Part shown: positions 1-6,898 of the stretch, piece by piece
How the letters are laid out: each line of letters opens with the position of its first letter
Numbering within the stretch: the first letter of the stretch is position 1
Source: Amycolatopsis regifaucium
GTDB taxonomy: Bacteria; Actinomycetota; Actinomycetes; Mycobacteriales; Pseudonocardiaceae
Assembly: GCF_001613935.1 (NCBI RefSeq)
Contig: NZ_LQCI01000003.1
Location: forward strand, 290,498-354,497
Direction of reading: 5' to 3'
Length of the DNA: 64,000 nt
Program-made: the position numbers and the translations under genes
Notes under the pieces: model-generated
The model's database searches: none
What the model was told of the DNA's origin: nothing
Seen by the model: the letters and a program-made list of their open reading frames with translations, nothing else

Positions 1-549
1 CGGTTCGTCTGCCTCGGCCTCGGCTGGGCGCTGAGCACCGCCGCGCTGTTCGCCGGCAGCGCGAGCCGTGCCATGGAACCCCGGCTGCGGCTTTCGGGCT
101 ACCGCTCCCATCATCTGTACCTCGGCCGGTTGAGTGCACTGTGGACGGTCGGACTGGTCTTGTCCGCGCCGTACTTCGTGCTGATCCTCGTCGACCAGCA
201 CGACGTCCGATACGGCTCGGTCGGCCTGATCATGCTGCTGACGCTCGCCGTGTCGGCGCCGTTCGGGCTCGCGCTCAGTTCGGTGCTGCCGCGCGAACTC
301 GAAGGGACGCTGGTCCTGCTGGTGGTCGTCGGCCTGCAGATGATGGCCGATCCGTCGAGCCTGATCGCGCGGCTGCTGCCGTTCTGGTCGAGCCGGGAGA
401 TCGGGACCTACGCCATCGAACACACCGACTCCGGGTACCTGACCAGGGGGATCGCGCATGGCGTGATCTCGATGGCGGTGCTGCTCGCGGCGGTCGCGGT
501 CGCTTCGGGATTCCGGCTGCGGCGCCGCTCGCATCTCAAGTTCGGTTAG
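1..549 (+). CDS. C-terminal part of a multi-pass membrane protein, probably ABC-2 type permease
   Basis: The frame is open from the first base, so the gene starts outside the window; 182 residues are visible. At least four hydrophobic helices can be seen (around visible residues 45-65, 75-95, 103-125 and 155-175), ending in a basic tail. The composition and helix spacing fit the permease half of an ABC-2 exporter, whose ATPase would lie upstream, but no diagnostic motif survives in this fragment. Its stop overlaps the 3' end of the convergent dehydrogenase by 14 bp. The membrane-protein call is firm; the transporter class is an inference. Confidence 0.55.
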   Translation, partial: RFVCLGLGWALSTAALFAGSASRAMEPRLRLSGYRSHHLYLGRLSALWTVGLVLSAPYFVLILVDQHDVRYGSVGLIMLLTLAVSAPFGLALSSVLPRELEGTLVLLVVVGLQMMADPSSLIARLLPFWSSREIGTYAIEHTDSGYLTRGIAHGVISMAVLLAAVAVASGFRLRRRSHLKFG

Positions 550-1339
550 CGGGTTTCTCCAGTAGCCGGGCGGTTTCCCGATGGAGCCGCTCGGCTTCTG
601 CGGAGGTAGCGGTGTCGAGTTCGACGCGCTTGCCGCGTAGGTAGGCGCTCAGCGGTGTTTCCGGACGGTTCTCGATGAGGTCGAGCATCGGCCGGATGGC
701 CTTCTCCGGTGGAGTGCCGAGGACCTTCGCAAGGATGCCGACCATCGCGCGCGACGTCTTGCCGAGCGCGCCTTGATGGCTCGTGCGGACGAAGCCGGGG
801 TTGTAGAGCACGTACCGCACGTGGTCGGACGCCAGCCGGAGCGCGGACAACAGACCGAGCCGACGGCTCTGGAGATTCGCGATCTTCCAGGTATAGCCCC
901 GTTCCAGCTGGAGATCGTCCCAGTGGACGGCGTCTTGCGGCGCGCCGGGGACGGTGGTGTCGAGGACCAGCGGTCGCTCGGCGGCGCCGAGGACTTCCTG
1001 GAGTCGCGACGCGAAGATGTGGCGGCTCAGGTAGTAGAGCGCGAAGTTGTGTTCGAAGCCTTCGCTGGTCACCTGGCGGTCTCGATGTACGTACGCGGCG
1101 CCGAGCACCAGCGTGTCGACAACGGGGAACCGTGCGGCGATCTCCTTGGTGACGCGCAGGTTTTCCGCGACTTCGCGAAGGTCGGCCTGGAAGAAGTGCG
1201 CGTCGCCGTTCCTTGCCAGCTCGCGGAATTTCGCTTCGCTGCGGCCCACCACGATGACGGTGTGGCCTGCCCCGAGCCGGTCGGCCGCCAGTGCGCGGCC
1301 GAGGCCGTCGGTTCCCCCGGTGATCACGATCGTGGACAT
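536..1339 (-). CDS. Short-chain dehydrogenase/reductase (SDR)
   Basis: This is a 267-residue NAD(P)-dependent oxidoreductase of the SDR superfamily. The N-terminus carries the Rossmann dinucleotide motif TGGTDGLGRALA. The usual Tyr-x3-Lys catalytic pair is not obvious: the expected place reads TWKIANLQSRR, so the protein may be a divergent or atypical SDR. ATG 1339 is chosen because GGAGGAG lies just upstream and the glycine motif then falls at residue 8. It is divergently transcribed from a TetR gene across an 81-bp gap holding tandem palindromes, so that TetR is its likely repressor. Substrate unknown. Confidence 0.8.
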   Translation of the reverse strand: MSTIVITGGTDGLGRALAADRLGAGHTVIVVGRSEAKFRELARNGDAHFFQADLREVAENLRVTKEIAARFPVVDTLVLGAAYVHRDRQVTSEGFEHNFALYYLSRHIFASRLQEVLGAAERPLVLDTTVPGAPQDAVHWDDLQLERGYTWKIANLQSRRLGLLSALRLASDHVRYVLYNPGFVRTSHQGALGKTSRAMVGILAKVLGTPPEKAIRPMLDLIENRPETPLSAYLRGKRVELDTATSAEAERLHRETARLLEKPANRT

Positions 1340-1350
1340 GGTCTCCTCCT

Positions 1351-1404
1351 GTTCCGGAACCTGTGTTCCGGAACGCACTGTATCCGAAACATTCGTTCCG
1401 GAAC
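1351..1404. promoter_or_regulatory. Tandem TetR operator array between divergent SDR and TetR genes
   Basis: Three exact copies of the palindrome GTTCCGGAAC have their TTCCGGAA centres at 1352, 1366 and 1396. A degenerate fourth, ATCCGAAA, sits at 1382. The centres are 14, 16 and 14 bp apart, so the four sites form an evenly spaced ladder over 52 bp. The ladder fills the divergent promoter region, which suggests cooperative binding by the adjacent TetR protein and autoregulation. Confidence 0.75.
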
Positions 1405-1420
1405 AGCTAGGATCATCGAC

Positions 1421-1975
1421 ATGACCACTTCGCGACGTCAGCGCTGGGACGCGGCGCGGAACCGGGCACAGGTGCTGGACGCCGCGCGCGAGTCCTTCGC
1501 CGAACGCGGTCTCGCGACCGACGTCCGGGAGATCGCGCGGCGGGCGGGCGTCGGCGTCGCCACCCTGTACCGGCACTTCCCGACCAAGGACGACCTGGTC
1601 GAAGCCGTGCTGGCGGAGGACGTCGCCGAATGGACAGCCGTCTCCGAGCGCGCGAAGGCCGCCGAGGACGCGTGGGAAGGGATCGGCCTGTTCGTCGAGC
1701 GGACCCTGGCGATGATGGCCCGTCACCGCGCGTTCCTCGACGGGCTCACCGTCACCGAAGGCGCCCTCGAAGCCTGCCGGGCGCACCTCGCCGAGAGCCT
1801 CGATGGCCTGGTCGAACGCGCGCACCGGGAGGGCCGCCTGCGGGCCGGGATCACCTCCGCCGACATCGGCCTGCAGATCCTCGCGCTCGGCCGGATCGTC
1901 GAACTGACCTCGTCGCAGGGCGATGACGTCTGGCGCAAGCACGCCGCTCTCGTGCTGGGCGCGCTCGCGACCTGA
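1421..1975 (+). CDS. TetR family transcriptional regulator
   Basis: This 184-residue protein has an N-terminal TetR DNA-binding domain: residues about 14-60 include the recognition region REIARRAGVGVATLYRHFPTK, typical of the family. The C-terminal helical ligand domain is of the TetR_C_33-like kind often found beside oxidoreductases. ATG 1421 starts 17 bp after the last operator palindrome. It most likely represses itself and the divergent SDR through the GTTCCGGAAC ladder. The inducing ligand cannot be read from the sequence. Confidence 0.88.
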   Translation: MTTSRRQRWDAARNRAQVLDAARESFAERGLATDVREIARRAGVGVATLYRHFPTKDDLVEAVLAEDVAEWTAVSERAKAAEDAWEGIGLFVERTLAMMARHRAFLDGLTVTEGALEACRAHLAESLDGLVERAHREGRLRAGITSADIGLQILALGRIVELTSSQGDDVWRKHAALVLGALAT

Positions 1976-2086
1976 GGTCCTGGCTGGTACTGCCGGACCT
2001 AGGTCGAACAGACCGTTCCACCTCTCCGCCCTAGCGGGTTTCCTGGACTCAGAACGCGACAACGAGTCCACTTAGGAGAGACAGAG

Positions 2087-2854
2087 ATGACGAACTCCCC
2101 GGCACGGCACGCGAACAGGGTCGCCGTCGTCACCGGCGCGTCCAGCGGCATCGGCGAGGCGACCGCACGGCGGCTCGCCGCCTCCGGTGCGGCGGTCGCG
2201 CTCATCGCCCGCCGGGCCGACAAGCTCGAGACGCTCGCCAAGGAGATCGAGCAGGACGGCGGTACCGCGCTGGTGCTCGCGGCCGACGTCGCCGACGCCG
2301 ACGCGATGCGGGCCGCGGCGGCCGAGGTCGAAGCGAAACTGGGCCGCGCGGACCTGCTGTTCGACAACGCCGGCGTGATGCTGGCCGCGCCGATCGACGA
2401 ACTCGCGACCGGCGACTGGCAGCGCATGATCGACGTCAACATGTCGGGCCTGATGAACGCGATCGGTGCCTTCGTCCCACAGCTGGTCGCTTCGGCGGAT
2501 GAAAAGGGCGTGGCCGACCTGGTGAACACCTCGTCCATCGGCGCGCAGGCCGTTTTCCCGTCCTTCGCCGTCTACGTCGCGTCGAAAGCTTTCGTCACGC
2601 ACCTGTCGAAGAACCTTCGCGCGGACCTCGGCCCGAAGGGCGTGCGGGTCGCGGCGGTGGAGCCCGGACTGGTCAAGACCGAGCTGCAAGGCCACGTCAC
2701 CGACGCCGGCGCGCTCGAATGGCTGGACGGCGTGCGCGAGACGCTGACCTGGCTGGAGCCGGACGACATCGCCGAGACCGTCGCGTTCCTGACCTCGCTT
2801 CCGGCGCGGGTGAACCTCCAGCAGGTCACCGTGATGCCCACCTGTCAGGTCTGA
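2087..2854 (+). CDS. Short-chain dehydrogenase/reductase (classical SDR)
   Basis: This 255-residue classical SDR has the cofactor motif TGASSGIGEA at about residues 18-27, NAGV near residue 95, a catalytic Ser in NTSSIG, and the Tyr-x3-Lys pair in YVASK. The family oxidises or reduces alcohol and ketone groups with NAD(P)(H); the substrate is unknown. ATG 2087 follows AGGAGAGACAG. The 3' end overlaps the convergent TetR gene by 10 bp. Confidence 0.88.
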   Translation: MTNSPARHANRVAVVTGASSGIGEATARRLAASGAAVALIARRADKLETLAKEIEQDGGTALVLAADVADADAMRAAAAEVEAKLGRADLLFDNAGVMLAAPIDELATGDWQRMIDVNMSGLMNAIGAFVPQLVASADEKGVADLVNTSSIGAQAVFPSFAVYVASKAFVTHLSKNLRADLGPKGVRVAAVEPGLVKTELQGHVTDAGALEWLDGVRETLTWLEPDDIAETVAFLTSLPARVNLQQVTVMPTCQV

Positions 2855-3405
2855 GCCGAGGGCCCGGGAAAGAGGATCCGGGCGATCGCGCGGGCGGCGG
2901 TGTCCGGATCCTCGAGATGCTCGGCGCGCAGGGCGCCGGTGAGCCACAGATTCGCGAAACCGTGCATCAGCGACCACGCGGCGACTCCCGCCATCGCGTC
3001 GTCGCTGACCGACGACGCGCCGCTGGTCAGCAGGTCACCCGCGCGGTCGCGGGCGGCGACCAGCGCCACGTCGTCCTCGCGGTGGAGTTCGGGCCGGAAC
3101 ATCACCTCGAAATGCGCGCGGTGCTTGATCGCGAACCGCACGTAGGTCACCCCGACCTCCACGAAGTCGCGCGTGCGCTCTTCGGCGGCGGCGAGGGCGT
3201 CCGCGAGGAGTCCGAACCCCTCGGCGGCCAGTGCGGTGAGCACTCCGGCCTTGTCGCCGAAGTGGTGCACCGGACCGGCATGGGAGACACCCGCGCGCCG
3301 CGCCAGGTCGCGGAGGCTGACCCCCGCCGGGCCGTGTTCGGTGATGGCCGCGATGGCGGCGTCGAGGACGGCCCGACGGAGGTCGCCATGGTGGTACGGA
3401 CTCAT
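2845..3405 (-). CDS. TetR family transcriptional regulator
   Basis: This 186-residue regulator has an N-terminal TetR helix-turn-helix (SLRDLARRAGVSHAGPVHHF, residues about 30-50) and a TetR C-terminal domain. ATG 3405 gives MSPYHHGDLR, the usual opening of this subfamily; longer in-frame starts upstream would run into the operator. It is divergent from the DoxX-like gene across an 84-bp region containing a perfect inverted repeat, so it probably controls both genes. Confidence 0.86.
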   Translation of the reverse strand: MSPYHHGDLRRAVLDAAIAAITEHGPAGVSLRDLARRAGVSHAGPVHHFGDKAGVLTALAAEGFGLLADALAAAEERTRDFVEVGVTYVRFAIKHRAHFEVMFRPELHREDDVALVAARDRAGDLLTSGASSVSDDAMAGVAAWSLMHGFANLWLTGALRAEHLEDPDTAARAIARILFPGPSAQT

Positions 3406-3422
3406 GCCGACGAATCTAGTCA

Positions 3423-3456
3423 TTGACAAGATAGGGTGCAACAACGCATCTTGTCA
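3423..3456. promoter_or_regulatory. Overlapping divergent promoters within an inverted-repeat operator
   Basis: The arms TGACAAGAT (3424-3432) and ATCTTGTCA (3448-3456) form a perfect 9-bp inverted repeat with a 15-bp spacer. Read rightwards it gives TTGACA, 18 bp, CATCTT. Read leftwards it gives CTGACA, 18 bp, TATCTT. One symmetrical sequence could therefore serve as operator and as both promoters for the TetR and DoxX-like genes. Confidence 0.6.
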
Positions 3457-3489
3457 GTGGAAAGTTTCACCGTCAGGAAGGCTTCGGTC

Positions 3490-3972
3490 ATGGATCCCGG
3501 TCTCGTTCCCGTCCTCATGTTGGTCGTCGTCACGGCGACGTTGTTCCTGCTCGGGGTGGCGGGCGTGCGACGTTTGCGGCCCTGGCCGGTGGCCGTGCGC
3601 GGCGGCGTCGCGGCACTTTTCGTCACCACCGGACTCGCGCATTTCATCGGCATGCGCGAAGAACTCGTCGCGATGGTGCCGCCCGCGTTGCCCGCACCCG
3701 AGTTGCTGGTCACCGTCACCGGTGTCCTCGAACTGGCGGGCGCCGCGGGAGTGCTGTGGTCGCGCACGGCGCCGTGGGCGGCAGGCGGGCTGACCGTCCT
3801 GCTGCTGGGGATGTTCCCGGCGAACGTGTACAAAGCCCTGAACGGGCCGGTGACTTCGACGATGGGCGAACTGGTGCCGCGGAGCCTGATGCAGGTCGTC
3901 TTCCTGGCCGCGACGGTATCGGTGGTCGCGCATTACGTGCCGAACAGTCCCTTTGCCCAAAGGAGACCTTAA
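3490..3972 (+). CDS. DoxX-like integral membrane protein
   Basis: This 160-residue protein has four predicted membrane helices (about residues 8-26, 38-55, 70-88 and 95-112, with a further hydrophobic stretch near 130-148). The arrangement resembles DoxX/DUF417-like proteins, including a central helix with GLAHFIGMREEL. Family members are linked to redox or quinone-associated functions, but the precise role is unknown. ATG 3490 lies 34 bp past the operator; upstream in-frame codons would put the start inside it. Confidence 0.65.
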   Translation: MDPGLVPVLMLVVVTATLFLLGVAGVRRLRPWPVAVRGGVAALFVTTGLAHFIGMREELVAMVPPALPAPELLVTVTGVLELAGAAGVLWSRTAPWAAGGLTVLLLGMFPANVYKALNGPVTSTMGELVPRSLMQVVFLAATVSVVAHYVPNSPFAQRRP

Positions 3973-4023
3973 GTCTTTCCCAAGTTCGGGCCCGGTACTG
4001 GAAAACGGCCCTACCATCTGGGA

Positions 4024-4185
4024 ATGAAGATCTCATTGTGGATCGGATTCTGTGGGCTGTGCATCCTCGCCGGGCACATGCTTCTCGGTGCGGTCGGTCT
4101 CGTACTGCTGATGGGCTGTCTCCCGGCGGGGCACGATCACGAATCCGGTGACAGAAAAGAGAAAACGCCCGTACGGCTGGCCTGA
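4024..4185 (+). CDS. Small single-pass membrane protein (53 aa)
   Basis: A short reading frame encodes one strongly hydrophobic stretch with several Cys and Gly residues (residues about 5-34), followed by a charged His/Asp/Lys-rich tail. It begins at ATG 4024, about 50 bp after the DoxX-like gene, and may be co-transcribed with it. No family is recognised. An imperfect GC hairpin at its stop codon (about 4168-4198) could act as a terminator shared with the convergent gene. Confidence 0.35.
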   Translation: MKISLWIGFCGLCILAGHMLLGAVGLVLLMGCLPAGHDHESGDRKEKTPVRLA

Positions 4186-4202
4186 AGGCCGCACGGGAGG
4201 TT

Positions 4203-4910
4203 TCACCCCATGGTGCTCGCGAAAGCGAGCGCGCCCAGTGCCGGAATGGCCAATGCCGTCAACCACACCGTCTTCCGGTTCGGTTTGGGACTTTCCAGTA
4301 ATGCTCGGATGCCGGTCGGAACCAACGCGACACAAAGTCCGGCGGTGCCGATGATCGACATGGTTTCGGTTCCCTTCAGCACGCCCAGCGGCAGAAATCC
4401 CATCGTGGCCAGCGCTATCGACCGCACGATGCCGAGCACTTTCGCCCGATAGGCGGCGAAGGCGAGTAGATACCAGCCGAACAAGATGGTGAACGAAAGA
4501 AAACTGAACAGGTGCAGGTCCTGATACGACTCGCTGACCACGCTCTCGGCGAAGCCGGCGCCGCGACGTTCGGCGAGGCCCAACGCGGCCTGGTCGATCC
4601 CGGCGTGGAAGGTCCGCTCGAACAGTCCAATGAGGACAAAGACGCCGGCCCACGCGGCCAGCGCCGGTCTGCTCCGCCCGATCTTCGTGGCGAGCGCGAC
4701 GATCGCGGGCCACAGCAGGACCGTGCCCGCCAGGAAACAGGTGTAGGCGGCGGTCATCAGCCCGGGGTGTTCGCTCATCGCCCTGAGCTGGCTGGGGAAG
4801 AAGAAGTCGAACCGCGCGCGCAGCAGCGTTCCGGTGAGCAGCAGAATCGGACCCAGCACCATCGAGACCGCGGCGACGCGGCGGCCGGGGAAGACGTAGT
4901 CGGTTTCCAT
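4203..4910 (-). CDS. Multi-pass membrane protein of unknown function
   Basis: A 235-residue hydrophobic protein with about six transmembrane helices. It resembles no family I can name with confidence. ATG 4910 is preferred: the upstream in-frame extension is low-complexity and runs through the palindromic repeats at 5007-5199, so it is unlikely to be translated. The ribosome-binding site is weak. Confidence 0.6.
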   Translation of the reverse strand: METDYVFPGRRVAAVSMVLGPILLLTGTLLRARFDFFFPSQLRAMSEHPGLMTAAYTCFLAGTVLLWPAIVALATKIGRSRPALAAWAGVFVLIGLFERTFHAGIDQAALGLAERRGAGFAESVVSESYQDLHLFSFLSFTILFGWYLLAFAAYRAKVLGIVRSIALATMGFLPLGVLKGTETMSIIGTAGLCVALVPTGIRALLESPKPNRKTVWLTALAIPALGALAFASTMG

Positions 4911-5006
4911 ACCGGGAAGCCTGCCGACTCGGGCGTCCGCGCGGATCGGCCCGCGGTCGGACTCCGGCGGCTCAGACCGTGGGTGGACTGGTGTCCGTCC
5001 GGTGGG

Positions 5007-5199
5007 GCTGTCGCCGTTTCCCGGCGACGGATACACCCGTTGGTCGAGAACCGACGCGTCTTCGAGCGCGCCGAAGCTGTCGTCGTTATCCGGCGACGGG
5101 ACGCTCCCCCGGTGTCTTAGGAGAGGCCTATCTGGTCGGAAGCCGGCACCTCTAGTCACCAATGCCCTGTTGGAGCTGTCGCCGTTTCCCGGCGACGGG
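5007..5199. repeat. Three copies of a 24-bp palindromic repeat
   Basis: Near-identical units lie at 5007-5030, 5076-5100 and 5175-5199. Each is a 7-bp stem, GTCGCCG with CGGCGAC, around a 5-nt loop, preceded by GCT and followed by GG. The middle copy has GTCGTCG, which still pairs through a G-T wobble. The last copy ends 2 bp before the HNH gene stop. A diverged fourth copy lies upstream of the same gene. Nothing else is seen in the 290 bp between the two genes. Confidence 0.75.
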
Positions 5200-5201
5200 G
5201 C

Positions 5202-6458
5202 TCAGAACGGCGGCGGTTCGTCGGTCAAAGGGCTTTGCGTGCGGGGCTCGTGGAGCGGTGGTGGTGTGCTGTCGTAGCCGTGCCCGGTCGGGGTGGTGAT
5301 GGTCAACGTCCCGTCAGCCGCGAGACGGTAGGTCCAGCCGGGTTCGTCTTTGAGCCGGTGATCGCGGCGGCACAGGTCGACCAGCTCCTCGGCGTTGGTG
5401 TGGCCGCCGAACTGCCACGGCACCACATGGTCCAGATCGCAGGCCTGCGCGGGACGATGGCAGCCGGGTCTTCGGCACTCCCGATCCCGCACCCGCACAA
5501 ACTCACCCAACCCCGCCGACGGCCGATACCGATCCCGCCCCAAATCCAGCACCTGCCCCGACAACGGATCAGTGATGATCCGCCGCAACACCGTGTCCGG
5601 CCCCGTCGCGATCTGCCGTGCCAGCCCCGCCGGGATAGAGCCATGCCCGGCCAGTTCCGCCGGATCGTTGTTCATCCCGAGGTAGGTGAACAGGTCCATA
5701 TAGAGGAACACCTCGGTGCGTTCATTCGCCCCGCCCTGTCCGCCGAGCAGCAGATCGAGTGCGATATCAGCACGCAGCTGGTCCAGCGTCCGGGTCTCCC
5801 CGCTTTTCCGCAGCGCACGGGCTTCGCGGTCGATCCGGCGGTAGGCGGCGGTGACTTTCTCCACCGGGCCGTCTTCGACCTCGATCGACGCCACCCCCAT
5901 CTCGCCCTGCCGCAGGGTAAGACGGCGACCTTCCCGATGCCGCCGAGCACGCCTGTCCGCACCATCCCGGTCGACGGTGATCGCCGCGTGATTCGCCGCT
6001 TTCCGGATCTGATCGGCATTCCGGCCCGGCAACCGATCCTCCAACACCGCATCCGCGGCACGCGCGTTCTCCTCCGACAACCACGCCGTCGCCGCGACCA
6101 CTTTCATCGCACCGAAACCACTTAGCTTCCCCTGATCCATCAACGCCAGCGTGCGAGGTAGCCGCGTCATCAACGCCTCAGCGGCGGCGACCATCGAACC
6201 CGCGTGACTGTCCACAAGAGACAACTCCAACGCGACCTCCTGCACGACACTTCCCGCACCCCCACGATGCCGGTTCAGCTGAGCCGGCGCCCGGAACCGG
6301 ACCGCCTCCAGTCGCGCGATCCCCGCCGACGCCGCCTTCGCGACAGCCACGGAATCCTTGTCGTCCAACGAATCTACCGAAGCATTGACCAACTCCAAAA
6401 GATCAGGATCAGTGAGTTCTTCGAGAAGGGCCACCGGCGCAGCCTGATAAGTGTCCAC
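5202..6458 (-). CDS. DUF222-HNH endonuclease (13E12 repeat family)
   Basis: This 418-residue protein has an N-terminal DUF222 region (about residues 40-290) and a C-terminal HNH nuclease domain with CRRPGC, DLDHVVPW and LCRRDHRLK. These are the zinc-binding and catalytic His/Asn elements of HNH enzymes. Proteins of this kind are multicopy in actinobacteria (REP13E12 in mycobacteria) and are thought to be mobile or selfish; their biological role is not established. Copies of one palindrome on both sides support a repeat unit of its own. It follows the Wadjet genes in the same direction but 440 bp away. Confidence 0.85.
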   Translation of the reverse strand: MDTYQAAPVALLEELTDPDLLELVNASVDSLDDKDSVAVAKAASAGIARLEAVRFRAPAQLNRHRGGAGSVVQEVALELSLVDSHAGSMVAAAEALMTRLPRTLALMDQGKLSGFGAMKVVAATAWLSEENARAADAVLEDRLPGRNADQIRKAANHAAITVDRDGADRRARRHREGRRLTLRQGEMGVASIEVEDGPVEKVTAAYRRIDREARALRKSGETRTLDQLRADIALDLLLGGQGGANERTEVFLYMDLFTYLGMNNDPAELAGHGSIPAGLARQIATGPDTVLRRIITDPLSGQVLDLGRDRYRPSAGLGEFVRVRDRECRRPGCHRPAQACDLDHVVPWQFGGHTNAEELVDLCRRDHRLKDEPGWTYRLAADGTLTITTPTGHGYDSTPPPLHEPRTQSPLTDEPPPF

Positions 6459-6512
6459 GCCACGAACATACGATCGACCACCGACAATTTCCGATCACGC
6501 GGCCGCCGCGAA

Positions 6513-6537
6513 GCGTCGCCGATTTCCGGCAACGGGG
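6513..6537. repeat. Diverged fourth copy of the HNH-flanking palindrome
   Basis: GTCGCCG, a 5-nt loop and CGGCAAC repeat the unit seen three times downstream of the HNH gene, here about 55 bp upstream of its start. The single change leaves a pair that wobbles on the minus-strand transcript. Confidence 0.55.
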
Positions 6538-6668
6538 AGTTGAGGGATGAGGCAACGTGGCGCGCGGCGGTAAGTCGCACCCTGTCGTGGTTTGTGGCCG
6601 CGGATTCCATCGCCATTCTGTGGCGACGGCAACGACGACACGGCCGGACCAGGTCGACCCGGCCTGTT

Positions 6669-6709
6669 CATGAAGGAATCGGGACACTCAACGTCCCGAT
6701 TCCTTCATG
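6669..6709. terminator. Perfect 17-bp stem hairpin downstream of jetC
   Basis: The arms at 6669-6685 and 6693-6709 are perfectly complementary with a 7-nt loop. The hairpin lies about 190 bp after the jetC stop and 210 bp before the HNH start, so it is a plausible terminator for the jet operon. The remaining 6459-6898 sequence contains no gene I can support; no jetD remnant was recognised in any frame. Confidence 0.6.
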
Positions 6710-6898
6710 CACACGGGCACCAACCGCGGCCCCAGCGGAAGCGGGTAGTCGACAGCACGTCGTCGTCGGCGCCGATGGCGAGCATCGCTCAGCACCTGCA
6801 TCCACACTGCCGTGGGCGCCATCGGCGTGAACCCATCCTGCGCCGCACAAGGACGAAGCGCGGAAAGCCCTGCCGCGCCCGGCTTTCGACCGCTCAGG

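Noticed and set aside
5007..5199. The spaced palindromes as a CRISPR array
   Set aside because: Spacing is irregular (69 and 99 bp), there are only three units, the repeats vary, and no cas genes are present.
5202..6458. The HNH gene as a replacement for JetD in the Wadjet system
   Set aside because: DUF222-HNH proteins are generic multicopy elements, the gene is 440 bp away behind a hairpin, and it has its own flanking repeats.
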